From Deltaproteobacteria bacterium (lineage in GTDB: Bacteria; Desulfobacterota; Desulfobulbia; Desulfobulbales; Desulfobulbaceae): a stretch of DNA of 5,459 nt. Below the pieces are notes generated by a model, which searched no databases, was not told where the DNA came from, and saw only the letters and a program-made list of their open reading frames with translations. Within the stretch, counting starts at the first letter, position 1, and each line of letters opens with the position of its first letter. Location: NCBI GenBank assembly GCA_024277485.1, contig JAJRVA010000044.1:1-5459 (forward strand), read 5' to 3'. Positions 1 through 5,459 of the stretch are shown here, in pieces. Position numbers and translations under genes: made by a program.

Positions 1-217
1 CGGCAGCAGGCACACCAGAAGGACCAGCCCGAAGAGTCGACGCCTTCATCCGGCCTTACGGGCGCGGGCCGGGAAGACGGCAAAGCAGACTATGCTGCCA
101 TTGCGTAGTTATAATCGTCTGCGATTATATTTAAAGATCCACCCTTTTTACGAGCTGACGGAACGCTCGGCATGCAACGTTGAGCTTACATATCCCCGTC
201 GAATCCGTTTCACCCCC
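1..217 (-). ncRNA. ssrA: tmRNA (transfer-messenger RNA), 5' part, truncated at window edge
   Basis: tmRNA rescues ribosomes stalled on broken mRNAs: it enters the A site like tRNA-Ala with SmpB, then serves as a short mRNA for a degradation tag. Read on the minus strand, the RNA begins GGGGGTGAAACGGATTCGAC, matching the conserved tmRNA 5' end (acceptor strand plus D-loop region). A GCATGCCGAG block as in E. coli tmRNA follows. A pseudoknot-1-type helix CGAGC/GCTCG lies at 151-155/165-169. Next come the resume context ATAATCGCAGAC (E. coli has ATAGTCGCAAAC), the tag ORF, a helix around the tag stop (85-88/95-98), and a pseudoknot-2-type helix CCGGCC/GGCCGG (50-55/67-72). About 217 nt are present; E. 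coli tmRNA is 363 nt, so roughly 150 nt with the remaining pseudoknots, T-arm and CCA end should lie beyond the left edge. The 5' end at 217 is inferred from the acceptor strand, and precursor processing was not visible. smpB lies just upstream on the same strand. Confidence 0.95.
90..122 (-). other. tmRNA tag-peptide ORF (ADDYNYAMAA, stop TAG)
   Basis: Within ssrA, the resume codon GCA (122-120) opens a ten-codon frame, Ala-Asp-Asp-Tyr-Asn-Tyr-Ala-Met-Ala-Ala, followed by TAG at 92-90. E. coli encodes ANDENYALAA in the same place. The N-Y-A-x-A-A ending supplies the small hydrophobic C-terminus recognised by ClpXP-type proteases, and the Asp-rich start resembles the adaptor-binding part of known tags. 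A non-templated alanine from the charged tmRNA precedes the encoded residues. The frame was fixed by the conserved upstream TAATC context and by the stop lying in the loop of a GCAG/CTGC helix. Confidence 0.93.
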
Positions 218-228
218 ATTGGTTAAGT

Positions 229-280
229 TGTAAAGTTTATCAAGTTGTAAAGTTGTAAAGTTTGTAAAGTTTGTAAAGTT
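229..280. repeat. Short tandem repeat, five copies of TGTAAAGTT
   Basis: The 9-mer TGTAAAGTT starts at 229, 246, 254, 263 and 272, so the last four copies are nearly head to tail (periods 8, 9, 9) and the first is offset by 17. On the strand of smpB and ssrA the unit reads AACTTTACA. The array fills most of the 83-bp gap between the smpB stop and the ssrA 5' end. It contains no stable dyad, so it is not a terminator. No canonical promoter with proper spacing was found in the gap, although each unit contains TTTACA, which resembles a -35 hexamer. The tract could arise by replication slippage, bind a protein, or be an unstructured spacer between co-transcribed genes. Confidence 0.85.
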
Positions 281-300
281 ACAGGTTGTCAGTTCGGGTA

Positions 301-756
301 TCATTCCCTGTGGCGCAGGGCGCGGTCCATCTCGCGCCTGGTCTGTTTTTCCTTCAGGGCGGCCCGTTTGTCGTAGAGTTTTTTGCCGCGGGCAAGACCG
401 AGTTCGACTTTGGCCTTGCCATTACCAATAAAATAAATCCTCAATGGGATAAGCGCAACTCCTTTCTCGTGGAGGCGGCCGATCAGTTTCTTTATTTCCC
501 GCTTGTGGAGGAGAAGTTTTCTGACCCGCAGGGGGTTCACCCTGTCATAGGTGGCATGGGAATAGGGAGAGATATGCACGTTGTGCAGAAACACCTCGCC
601 GCGTTCCAGCTGGGCATAGCCGTCCTTCAGGTTGGCCCTGCCGGCCCGGAGCGATTTGACCTCTGAACCTTTCAGCACAATGCCCGCCTCCATGGTCCCG
701 TCGATATGGTAATCATGATAGGCCTTTTTATTCTTACAGACAACTTTTTGTCCCAT
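301..756 (-). CDS. smpB: SsrA-binding protein SmpB
   Basis: SmpB binds the tRNA-like domain of tmRNA, stabilises it and places it in the decoding centre of stalled ribosomes in the cytoplasm. The 151-residue length is close to the family norm of about 150-160. Family landmarks are visible: N9-K-K-A-Y-H-D-Y near the start, the block [13 protein letters not shown] at 25-37, HISPY at 61-65, GKKLYDKR at 124-131, and a highly basic C-terminal tail (132-151) of the kind that forms a helix in the mRNA channel. The ATG at 756 gives a full-length N-terminus, but no good Shine-Dalgarno sequence precedes it (CAGCCTGTT), so translation initiation may be weak. The gene follows the ATPase gene by 37 bp and precedes ssrA by 83 bp on the same strand. 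An AT-rich TAATAT box (768-773) could be a -10 element, but no matching -35 was found. The smpB-ssrA pairing is a common bacterial arrangement. Confidence 0.97.
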   Translation of the reverse strand: MGQKVVCKNKKAYHDYHIDGTMEAGIVLKGSEVKSLRAGRANLKDGYAQLERGEVFLHNVHISPYSHATYDRVNPLRVRKLLLHKREIKKLIGRLHEKGVALIPLRIYFIGNGKAKVELGLARGKKLYDKRAALKEKQTRREMDRALRHRE

Positions 757-770
757 AACAGGCTGATATA

Positions 771-806
771 TTAAAATAAAAAAATTGCGGAGCCTAAATC
801 TCTCCG
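771..806 (-). terminator. Weak Rho-independent terminator or attenuator after the ATPase gene
   Basis: On the minus strand a CGGAG/CTCCG stem (806-802 with 792-788, 9-nt loop) is followed by a T-rich run, AATTTTTTTATTTT. The stem begins within the last codons of the ATPase gene and the loop covers its stop. Five pairs and a long loop make it weak, so partial read-through into smpB is plausible. The T tract also overlaps the region where an smpB promoter would sit. Confidence 0.4.
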
Positions 807-2680
807 GTTACCCGCAGGGCCTCTTCCAGGGAAGTGATTCCCTGCTTCACCTTGGACCATGCATCTTCCCGCAGGGTTGTCATTCCTTCACGAATGGCGA
901 TCTGCCTGAGATCATCAACGCTTGCCTTTGCCATGACCTGTTTTCGCATCTGCTCAGACATGGGGAAGATCTCAAAAATTGCGCTGCGTCCGTAATATCC
1001 TGTTTTCCGGCAGTGATGACATCCCTTGCCCCGCTTCAGTTCAACCTCGCCCCTTTCCGTAACCGGGAACCCCATTCTTTCAAGCTCGGCCGCATCCACG
1101 CGATACGATTCGGCACACTGCGGGCAGATACGCCGGACAAGGCGCTGGGCCAGCGATCCCAGCATGGTTGAACCGATCAGAAATGGCTCCAGGCCGAGGT
1201 CTTCAAGCCTGACAATGCTTGAAACAGCATCGTTGGTATGCAGGGTGGAGAAAACAAGATGGCCTGTCAGGGCGGCCTGAGTGGCATAGGTCGCGGTTTC
1301 CAGGTCGCGGATCTCGCCGATCATGATTATATCCGGATCCTGGCGCAGGATATTACGCAGAATAGTGGAAAATGTCACCCCGATCTGTGTCTGCACGGCG
1401 ATCTGGTTGAACTCATCGTAGACCATCTCGACAGGATCTTCAATGGTCAGGACATTCTTGTCCGGGGTGGCGAGTTTTTTCAGGGTGGAATACAGGGTGG
1501 TGGATTTACCGCTGCCCGTGGGCCCGGTAACAAAAACAAGGCCATGGGGCGCACCGGCAAAGCTGTTGTAGACAACGGCATCACGCCTGGAAAAACCGAG
1601 TTCGGAAAGGTCCTGGAACATGACCTCCGGGTCCAGGATCCTCAGGACGATTTTTTCGCCGAATGCCACCGGGACCGTTGAAACACGAACCTCGACATCA
1701 GCCTCCCCTTCTCCCTGCCCGACCTTGATCCTGCCGTCCTGCGGCCGTCTCTTCTCCGCGATGTCGAGCCGGGCCAGGGTCTTTATCCTGGATGTTATGG
1801 CCGAATGCACCGCCTTTGGCAGGGTATATATGGCATGCAGGGTCCCGTCGATCCTGAAACGGACCACGCAGGCTTCCCGCTTTGGTTCTATATGAATATC
1901 GCTGGCCCGCTGGTCCAGTGCGTAGTAGAACAGGTGATTGACCGCGGCCTTGATATGCTGATCACTTGAGGACAGTTCCTGCGAGGAGGACAGCTTGACA
2001 TACTGCTCCAGGTTCCCGATATCCACCGACCCGCCAACCCCCGGGGCGCCGAATTGCACTTCAGCGGCGGATATTGAACGCTGAAACCCGAAAAACTCGG
2101 CCAGCATTTTACTGATATCGCTCCGGGTACTGAGAAACCTGCGGACCCTGACCTGGTTGACCCGCTCAATATCTTCCAGCACGGTCTGGTTGTCCGGTTC
2201 ACATGAAACAACATCAAGGATCCCGTTGCGGATTTCTACCGGCAGGATCAGATGGTTAACGGCAAAGGACCGGGGAATCGTCTTGGTCACGATTTCCATG
2301 TCCAGCTTCAGAGGATCGAGCTTTTTAAAAGGGATTTTTTTCTTCAGACTGACCGCGCGCATGATCAGCTCTTCGGTGAGTATCCTGCTCTTGTTCCCCC
2401 GGATTACGAAGCGAAGAGAAACAAGAACATCAAGGAGGTCCGGCATTCCCTTGGCAAGCTTCTTCTTGTCATCACGCCGTCTCCCCCCGTACTTCCTGAG
2501 AAACGTCTGGCGTTTTTTATGCCTTTCCTTGAGAACCAGTTCGCGCTGTTTCCCGGTCAGCAGTTTCTCTTCGCAAAGAAGATCCAGCAGTTGTTCACTG
2601 TCCAAAAAACTCATACCATATTCCGTAAAATAGTATTTCGTGTCTGTCCGGAAACGGGGAAAAAGACCATATACGGACAT
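794..2680 (-). CDS. GspE/PilB-family type II secretion / type IV pilus assembly ATPase
   Basis: This is a hexameric cytoplasmic ATPase that powers extension of a pilus or pseudopilus at the inner membrane. The 628-residue protein has a basic helical N-terminal region (about 40-80), an MshEN/T2SSE N-terminal domain (about 100-200, with [11 protein letters not shown] at 113-123), and a linker rich in serine (about 205-240). The ATPase core follows: ASDIHIEP at 259-266, Walker [10 protein letters not shown] at 386-394, Asp box TIEDPVE at 412-418, Walker [13 protein letters not shown] at 448-459, and His box [13 protein letters not shown] at 473-485. A zinc-binding tetracysteine motif is intact (C519, C522, C554, C557). 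No catalytic motif is missing. GspE and PilB share all of these features, and no secretin, platform protein or pilin gene lies nearby, so the machine cannot be assigned. The ATG at 2680 has an AGGGAG Shine-Dalgarno, spaced rather closely, and a TATAAT box just upstream. An internal ATG at 2614 (residue 23, MSFLDSEQ) is an alternative that would remove a leader of unclear homology. Confidence 0.95.
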   Translation of the reverse strand: MSVYGLFPRFRTDTKYYFTEYGMSFLDSEQLLDLLCEEKLLTGKQRELVLKERHKKRQTFLRKYGGRRRDDKKKLAKGMPDLLDVLVSLRFVIRGNKSRILTEELIMRAVSLKKKIPFKKLDPLKLDMEIVTKTIPRSFAVNHLILPVEIRNGILDVVSCEPDNQTVLEDIERVNQVRVRRFLSTRSDISKMLAEFFGFQRSISAAEVQFGAPGVGGSVDIGNLEQYVKLSSSQELSSSDQHIKAAVNHLFYYALDQRASDIHIEPKREACVVRFRIDGTLHAIYTLPKAVHSAITSRIKTLARLDIAEKRRPQDGRIKVGQGEGEADVEVRVSTVPVAFGEKIVLRILDPEVMFQDLSELGFSRRDAVVYNSFAGAPHGLVFVTGPTGSGKSTTLYSTLKKLATPDKNVLTIEDPVEMVYDEFNQIAVQTQIGVTFSTILRNILRQDPDIIMIGEIRDLETATYATQAALTGHLVFSTLHTNDAVSSIVRLEDLGLEPFLIGSTMLGSLAQRLVRRICPQCAESYRVDAAELERMGFPVTERGEVELKRGKGCHHCRKTGYYGRSAIFEIFPMSEQMRKQVMAKASVDDLRQIAIREGMTTLREDAWSKVKQGITSLEEALRVTGEI

Positions 2681-2703
2681 CCACTCCCTGACGCTTGAAT
2701 CTG

Positions 2704-2709
2704 ATTATA
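2704..2709 (-). promoter_or_regulatory. Promoter -10 box for the GspE/PilB-like ATPase gene
   Basis: The minus strand reads a perfect TATAAT here, 24 nt upstream of the ATG at 2680. Transcription would start near 2697, giving a leader of about 17 nt that just contains the AGGGAG Shine-Dalgarno; this supports the longer start. The -35 region is poor: hexamers 16-18 nt upstream match TTGACA at no more than about three positions. The promoter may therefore be weak or activator dependent. Confidence 0.5.
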
Positions 2710-2738
2710 CTGTACTCTTCACTATATTGCACACAACA

Positions 2739-2802
2739 GGCGATTTTTTCGCCGGCCGGATCCCGACCATCTTTTCCGGTCAGCAAGCTGCCGCAGTTGC
2801 GG
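2739..2802. repeat. Cluster of small dyads in the divergent intergenic region
   Basis: Three perfect inverted repeats lie between the divergent ATPase and AsmA genes: GGCGA-TTTTT-TCGCC at 2739-2753, the palindrome CCGGCCGG at 2752-2759, and CCGCA-GT-TGCGG at 2791-2802. They lie upstream of the -10 box of the minus-strand gene, so they are positioned as possible operators. Neither hairpin has a T tail on either strand, so they are not terminators. The rest of the 250-bp gap (2681-2930) shows no gene and no strong plus-strand promoter; GATAAT at 2870-2875 is the nearest -10-like box for the AsmA gene and lacks a well-spaced -35. Confidence 0.4.
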
Positions 2803-2919
2803 TGAATCAAGTCAGGGTGAACTGAAAATAATCCCTGCAAAAGAAAGAATTGTTTGAAGTCGGCTGCCTGATAATGCTACGTTGATGATGGTATTTTCGC
2901 CTCAACCTTTTCAAATGAC

Positions 2920-2924
2920 AGGAG
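2920..2924 (+). promoter_or_regulatory. Ribosome binding site of the AsmA-family gene
   Basis: AGGAG sits 6 nt before the ATG at 2931, an ideal Shine-Dalgarno and spacing. It fixes the start, which also places the membrane anchor exactly at the N-terminus. Confidence 0.8.
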
Positions 2925-2930
2925 TACCTG

Positions 2931-5186
2931 ATGAGCAGAACAGTGAAATGGATAACCGGTATATTCGGCACTCTCCTCGCCCTGATCGTTATTGCCTCTT
3001 TTCTTGTCCCGCTTTTTATTGATCCAAATGATTACAAGGAAACAATCGCACGGAAAGTCCAGGAAAATATCGGCAGGGAGGTCTCCATTCCCGGCGATAT
3101 CAAGCTGGATGTCTCTCTGATTGGCCTGAAGACCGTTTTCAGTCTCGGAGAAGTCCGCCTTGCTTCAAGCAGGGACTTCCCGGATACGGAATTTTTCTCC
3201 AGCAGACTGGCCGAGATCAATCTTGCCCTGTGGCCCCTGATAACGAAAAAAGAACTGCAGATCAATACAATCCTCCTTGAAGGCGTGAATATCAATCTGG
3301 TCAGAAACAGCGACGGACAGAGCAACTGGGATGACCTGACAGGCAAAAGAGGGCAAAAACCTGAAAAAAAATCCGGTGAAAAACCGGGCGCAGGGACTGG
3401 GGAAAAGACAGGAGAGAAACCCGGCAAGGGACTCGCTGCCATTGATATCGGAGGGGTGCAGGCCAAAGACATCAACATCACCTTTGCAGACAACCAGGCC
3501 GGCCGAACAGTCAGGCTCAGCAAATTTAATCTTGATATCGGCCATATTCGCGACGGCATACCTTTCCCGATCTCGGCAAACTTTGACCTGTTGCATGAAG
3601 GCAGTCAGAAAAAATCCGTCTCCATTGCGGTGGACCTCAGGAGCAACTTCACCTTCTTCCCCGTCCAACAGCATTTTGTTATTGAGGGATTCAACTTCAA
3701 GGGCCTTGTCCGGGGCGTGCCCGCAGCCGGAAAGGAACTTGACCTGGAAATTGGCGCTGATATTGACCTGGATTTGCAAAAACAGCGCCTTGAAATACAA
3801 AAACTGGACCTCAGGCAGGGTGAGATGCAGGTTGCCGCCATCCTCTCCCTGACCGGGTTCTCCTCCCCGCAGATTACCGGATCACTGCAGATACCGGGGT
3901 TTTCCCCCAGGGCTCAGCTTGCCGGCCTGGGGATAACATTGCCTTTAAAAGATCCGGAAAGTCTCTCCGGCATGTCGGGTAAAATCGACTTTTCAGGCAG
4001 CCTGAGTGAACTGCAGATACAAAAACTTGCCCTGCAGGTGGATGAGACAGCGGTGAACGGGACCGCATCCGTGCGGAATATCCCCAACTCCGTGTATGAC
4101 CTGGCGCTCAGCATCGACCAGCTGGACCTGGACAAATACAAAAAAATCAAGAGTCAGGACATGGCTCCGGAAGTTGCAAGCAAACCCGGGCAAGCTTCGG
4201 CCCGGAAAGGTTCGACTGTTACACCTCATCCTGCACAGGAAGGGGCAGGGGATCAACCGCTTATCCCGGTGGATTTGCTCCGGAAGCTGGCATTTAACGC
4301 AGACATTACAATCGGAAAACTGACTGCCGCAAGGCTGAACATAACCAATATCCAGCTCAAGGCCTCCGGCAAAGACGGGCTCATCAGGCTGGATCCCTTT
4401 GCGGCGGAGCTGTACGAGGGCGACATCAGGGTAACCGGCGATATCGACGTTGGCAGAGCCACCCCGGAAATACGTATTGTCAAGGAGTTGCAGGGTGTCC
4501 AGGTCGGCCCGTTGTTGAAGGATATGACCGGCAAGGAAGAAATCAGAGGCCGGGCTGATATCCATGTGGAGGTGGCCACCAGTGGAATGAGCAAAAACGC
4601 GCTGACCCGCCATGCCAACGGCAAAATGCGGTTGTCGCTTTCTGATGGCGAGATTGCCAAACTGAAAATTATTGATACCATTCGAACCGCCAAGATGCTG
4701 CTTGGCGGGACCGGTAAGCAGCAGGGAAATGCTGCCGTCGCCAACAGGAGCGCGGGTCGTCCCACGACCTTTGCATCCCTGACCGCGACCGGGGTGATCA
4801 CCAACGGTGTCCTGAAAAACAACGACCTTGCCGCCGAGTCTGAACTGATGACGGTGAATGGCAGGGGAACCGTGAACCTGGTAACCGAACAGATCGATTA
4901 CCTGCTCACCATCTACCTTGCCAAATACCTGGAGCGCGATCAGGAATCCGGACTTGTTGAACTGGCGGACAGCCCGATTCCGTACCGGATCAAGGGAACT
5001 TTCGACAAGATCGAACAGTCGGCGGCACTGGAGGAGCTGGCAATTGACCAGGGCAAGAAACTTCTTGTCAAGGAACTGGAAAAACAGCTTGGCGGGGGCA
5101 AGGCAAAAGAGGGAGAAAAAAAGGAATCTTCCGATTTTACCGGCGAGCTGATCAACAAGGGGTTAAAAGGCCTGTTTGGCAACTGA
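2931..5186 (+). CDS. AsmA-family envelope protein
   Basis: AsmA-like proteins are anchored in the inner membrane and project a long beta-rich groove into the periplasm. E. coli relatives (TamB, YhdP, YdbH) are implicated in phospholipid transport to the outer membrane; AsmA itself affects outer membrane assembly. The 751-residue product has one N-terminal transmembrane segment (about 7-30), followed by the family signature FIDPNDYK (29-36), IGREVSIPGDIKL (47-59) and GQSNWDDL (129-136). A Gly/Lys/Glu/Pro linker (138-168) and a second low-complexity linker (about 405-442) separate repeated beta-strand-rich blocks. The C-terminal AsmA-like domain (about 520-715) includes NGKMRLSLSDGEI (563-575) and TVNGRGTVNL (641-650). 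The tail ends in charged, helix-prone sequence. Length is within the wide family range. The gene is divergent from the ATPase gene and has no plus-strand partner in view, so its lipid or protein client is unknown. An anchor without a cleavage site is inferred from the absence of a signal-peptidase motif after the hydrophobic segment. Confidence 0.93.
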   Translation: MSRTVKWITGIFGTLLALIVIASFLVPLFIDPNDYKETIARKVQENIGREVSIPGDIKLDVSLIGLKTVFSLGEVRLASSRDFPDTEFFSSRLAEINLALWPLITKKELQINTILLEGVNINLVRNSDGQSNWDDLTGKRGQKPEKKSGEKPGAGTGEKTGEKPGKGLAAIDIGGVQAKDINITFADNQAGRTVRLSKFNLDIGHIRDGIPFPISANFDLLHEGSQKKSVSIAVDLRSNFTFFPVQQHFVIEGFNFKGLVRGVPAAGKELDLEIGADIDLDLQKQRLEIQKLDLRQGEMQVAAILSLTGFSSPQITGSLQIPGFSPRAQLAGLGITLPLKDPESLSGMSGKIDFSGSLSELQIQKLALQVDETAVNGTASVRNIPNSVYDLALSIDQLDLDKYKKIKSQDMAPEVASKPGQASARKGSTVTPHPAQEGAGDQPLIPVDLLRKLAFNADITIGKLTAARLNITNIQLKASGKDGLIRLDPFAAELYEGDIRVTGDIDVGRATPEIRIVKELQGVQVGPLLKDMTGKEEIRGRADIHVEVATSGMSKNALTRHANGKMRLSLSDGEIAKLKIIDTIRTAKMLLGGTGKQQGNAAVANRSAGRPTTFASLTATGVITNGVLKNNDLAAESELMTVNGRGTVNLVTEQIDYLLTIYLAKYLERDQESGLVELADSPIPYRIKGTFDKIEQSAALEELAIDQGKKLLVKELEKQLGGGKAKEGEKKESSDFTGELINKGLKGLFGN

Positions 5187-5208
5187 TTCAGACAAAAGGA
5201 AACAAGCC

Positions 5209-5230
5209 GAAAAAGAATTTTTCATTTTTG
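5209..5230 (+). terminator. Possible weak terminator of the AsmA-family gene
   Basis: A GAAAAA-GAA-TTTTTC hairpin (5209-5214 with 5218-5223) followed by ATTTTT lies 22 nt after the stop. The stem is nearly all A-T, so it is unlikely to terminate efficiently alone. It is the only terminator-like structure directly after the gene. Because the stem is symmetric it would also form on the minus strand. Confidence 0.3.
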
Positions 5231-5263
5231 ACCGCAGGATCTGTTTACGATACTGTTTATACT

Positions 5264-5403
5264 TGTCAAGTCCGGTGAGTACCGGACAGACAGTCAGAAA
5301 AGTTTTCAGATGCTCGTAGCTGAGCGTAACAGGGAACCCGCTGTAACCCCTCTTTCGCCTGAAGCGAAAGAACCCGTCCGGCCCCACGCGCCAACCCGTT
5401 ACA
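5264..5403. other. Unassigned segment with several perfect hairpins and AACCC repeats
   Basis: This stretch between the AsmA gene and the window edge matches no family I recognise. On the plus strand it folds into GTCCGGT-GAGT-ACCGGAC (5270-5287), ATGCTC/GAGCGT with a six-nt loop and one G-U pair (5310-5327), and TCTTTCGC-CTGAA-GCGAAAGA (5351-5371). A longer-range TGTAAC/GTTACA pairing (5342-5347 with 5398-5403) encloses the last hairpin. AACCC occurs at 5335, 5345, 5371 and 5393, and GTAAC at 5326 and 5343. The minus strand across 5163-5411 is an open frame of 82 codons from a TTG with a strong purine-rich ribosome-binding sequence (5423-5414). It could be a structured RNA, a dispersed intergenic repeat, or a small gene. 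Dense stems favour RNA or a repeat. Confidence 0.4.
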
Positions 5404-5423
5404 TCTTGCAACGCTCCCTCCCC

Positions 5424-5453
5424 TTGACAGGCAAAAAATCCTGTTTATTTTTT
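5424..5453 (+). promoter_or_regulatory. Terminator-like hairpin overlapping a promoter-like TTGACA
   Basis: TTGACA at 5424-5429 and TATTTT at 5446-5451 are 16 bp apart and resemble a sigma-70 promoter reading rightward out of the window. The same bases also form ACAGG-(8 nt)-CCTGT (5427-5431 with 5440-5444) followed by TTATTTTTT, which looks like a Rho-independent terminator for transcripts arriving from the left. The sequence alone does not decide between them; the perfect -35 hexamer favours a promoter, and the T run favours a terminator. Confidence 0.4.
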
Positions 5454-5459
5454 CAACCG

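Noticed and set aside
1..108. Open plus-strand frame with no stop until TAG at 106-108, looking like the C-terminus of a truncated protein
   Set aside because: The same bases on the minus strand are clearly ssrA, with the conserved 5' end and tag ORF; the plus frame is incidental.
110..129. Perfect hairpin read as a plus-strand terminator
   Set aside because: It lies inside the tmRNA tag region, and the following sequence has no T run.
2640..2825. Plus-strand 61-codon frame in the divergent gap
   Set aside because: It is antisense to the ATPase start, with no recognised protein features or promoter, so it is most likely chance.
2595..2840. Minus-strand frame of 81 codons from a TTG, running into the ATPase gene
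   Set aside because: It overlaps the ATPase start in another frame, shows no domain, and has no convincing ribosome-binding site; the TATAAT box lies within it.
2681..2930. Sigma-54 (-24/-12) promoter for the ATPase gene, as seen for some pilus genes
   Set aside because: No GG/GC pair with the required spacing was found on the minus strand.
5316..5350. Resemblance of AACAGGGAACCCGCTGTAA to the core of a cobalamin riboswitch
   Set aside because: The order of the motifs is wrong, the B12-box is absent, and no downstream cobalamin or transport gene is visible.
1..5459. CRISPR arrays, insertion sequences, integrase or attachment sites, defence genes
   Set aside because: There are no regularly spaced repeats with unique spacers, no transposase-like protein and no matching terminal repeats; the 9-mer array is too short and lacks spacers.

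Overview
The window holds four recognisable genes in two divergent blocks, plus an unexplained 3' segment. The left block reads on the minus strand. In transcription order it is a GspE/PilB-type secretion or pilus assembly ATPase (794-2680), smpB (301-756), and the 5' part of ssrA, the tmRNA gene (1-217), which runs off the left edge. The right block reads on the plus strand and is one AsmA-family gene (2931-5186). The 250-bp gap between the blocks (2681-2930) must carry both promoters; only the minus-strand -10 box (TATAAT) is convincing.

The clearest functional unit is the trans-translation pair. SmpB is the obligate protein partner of tmRNA, and here its gene lies 83 bp upstream of ssrA on the same strand. 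The ssrA part was recognised from its conserved 5' end, the resume-codon context and a readable tag ORF encoding ADDYNYAMAA. The smpB-ssrA gap is filled by five copies of the 9-mer TGTAAAGTT (plus-strand sense), with no obvious promoter or terminator.

The ATPase gene stands alone, with no other type II secretion or type IV pilus gene in view, so its machine cannot be named from this window. The AsmA-family protein has one N-terminal membrane anchor and a long predicted periplasmic part, with two low-complexity linkers. It is probably involved in envelope lipid homeostasis. Nothing visible ties it functionally to the left block.

The last 273 bp (5187-5459) contain no recognised gene. They hold a weak terminator candidate for the AsmA gene, several close-set perfect hairpins, repeated AACCC motifs, a coding-like minus-strand frame, and a terminator or promoter signal at the edge. 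This is the only part of the window that known families do not explain.

The organism is a Gram-negative bacterium, since AsmA implies an outer membrane. The style of the ATPase, the AsmA protein and the tmRNA tag suggests a deltaproteobacterial (Desulfobacterota-like) lineage; this is inference from general resemblance, not a database match. Apart from the 3' segment, the window looks like ordinary chromosomal core genome with no mobile element, CRISPR array or defence gene.
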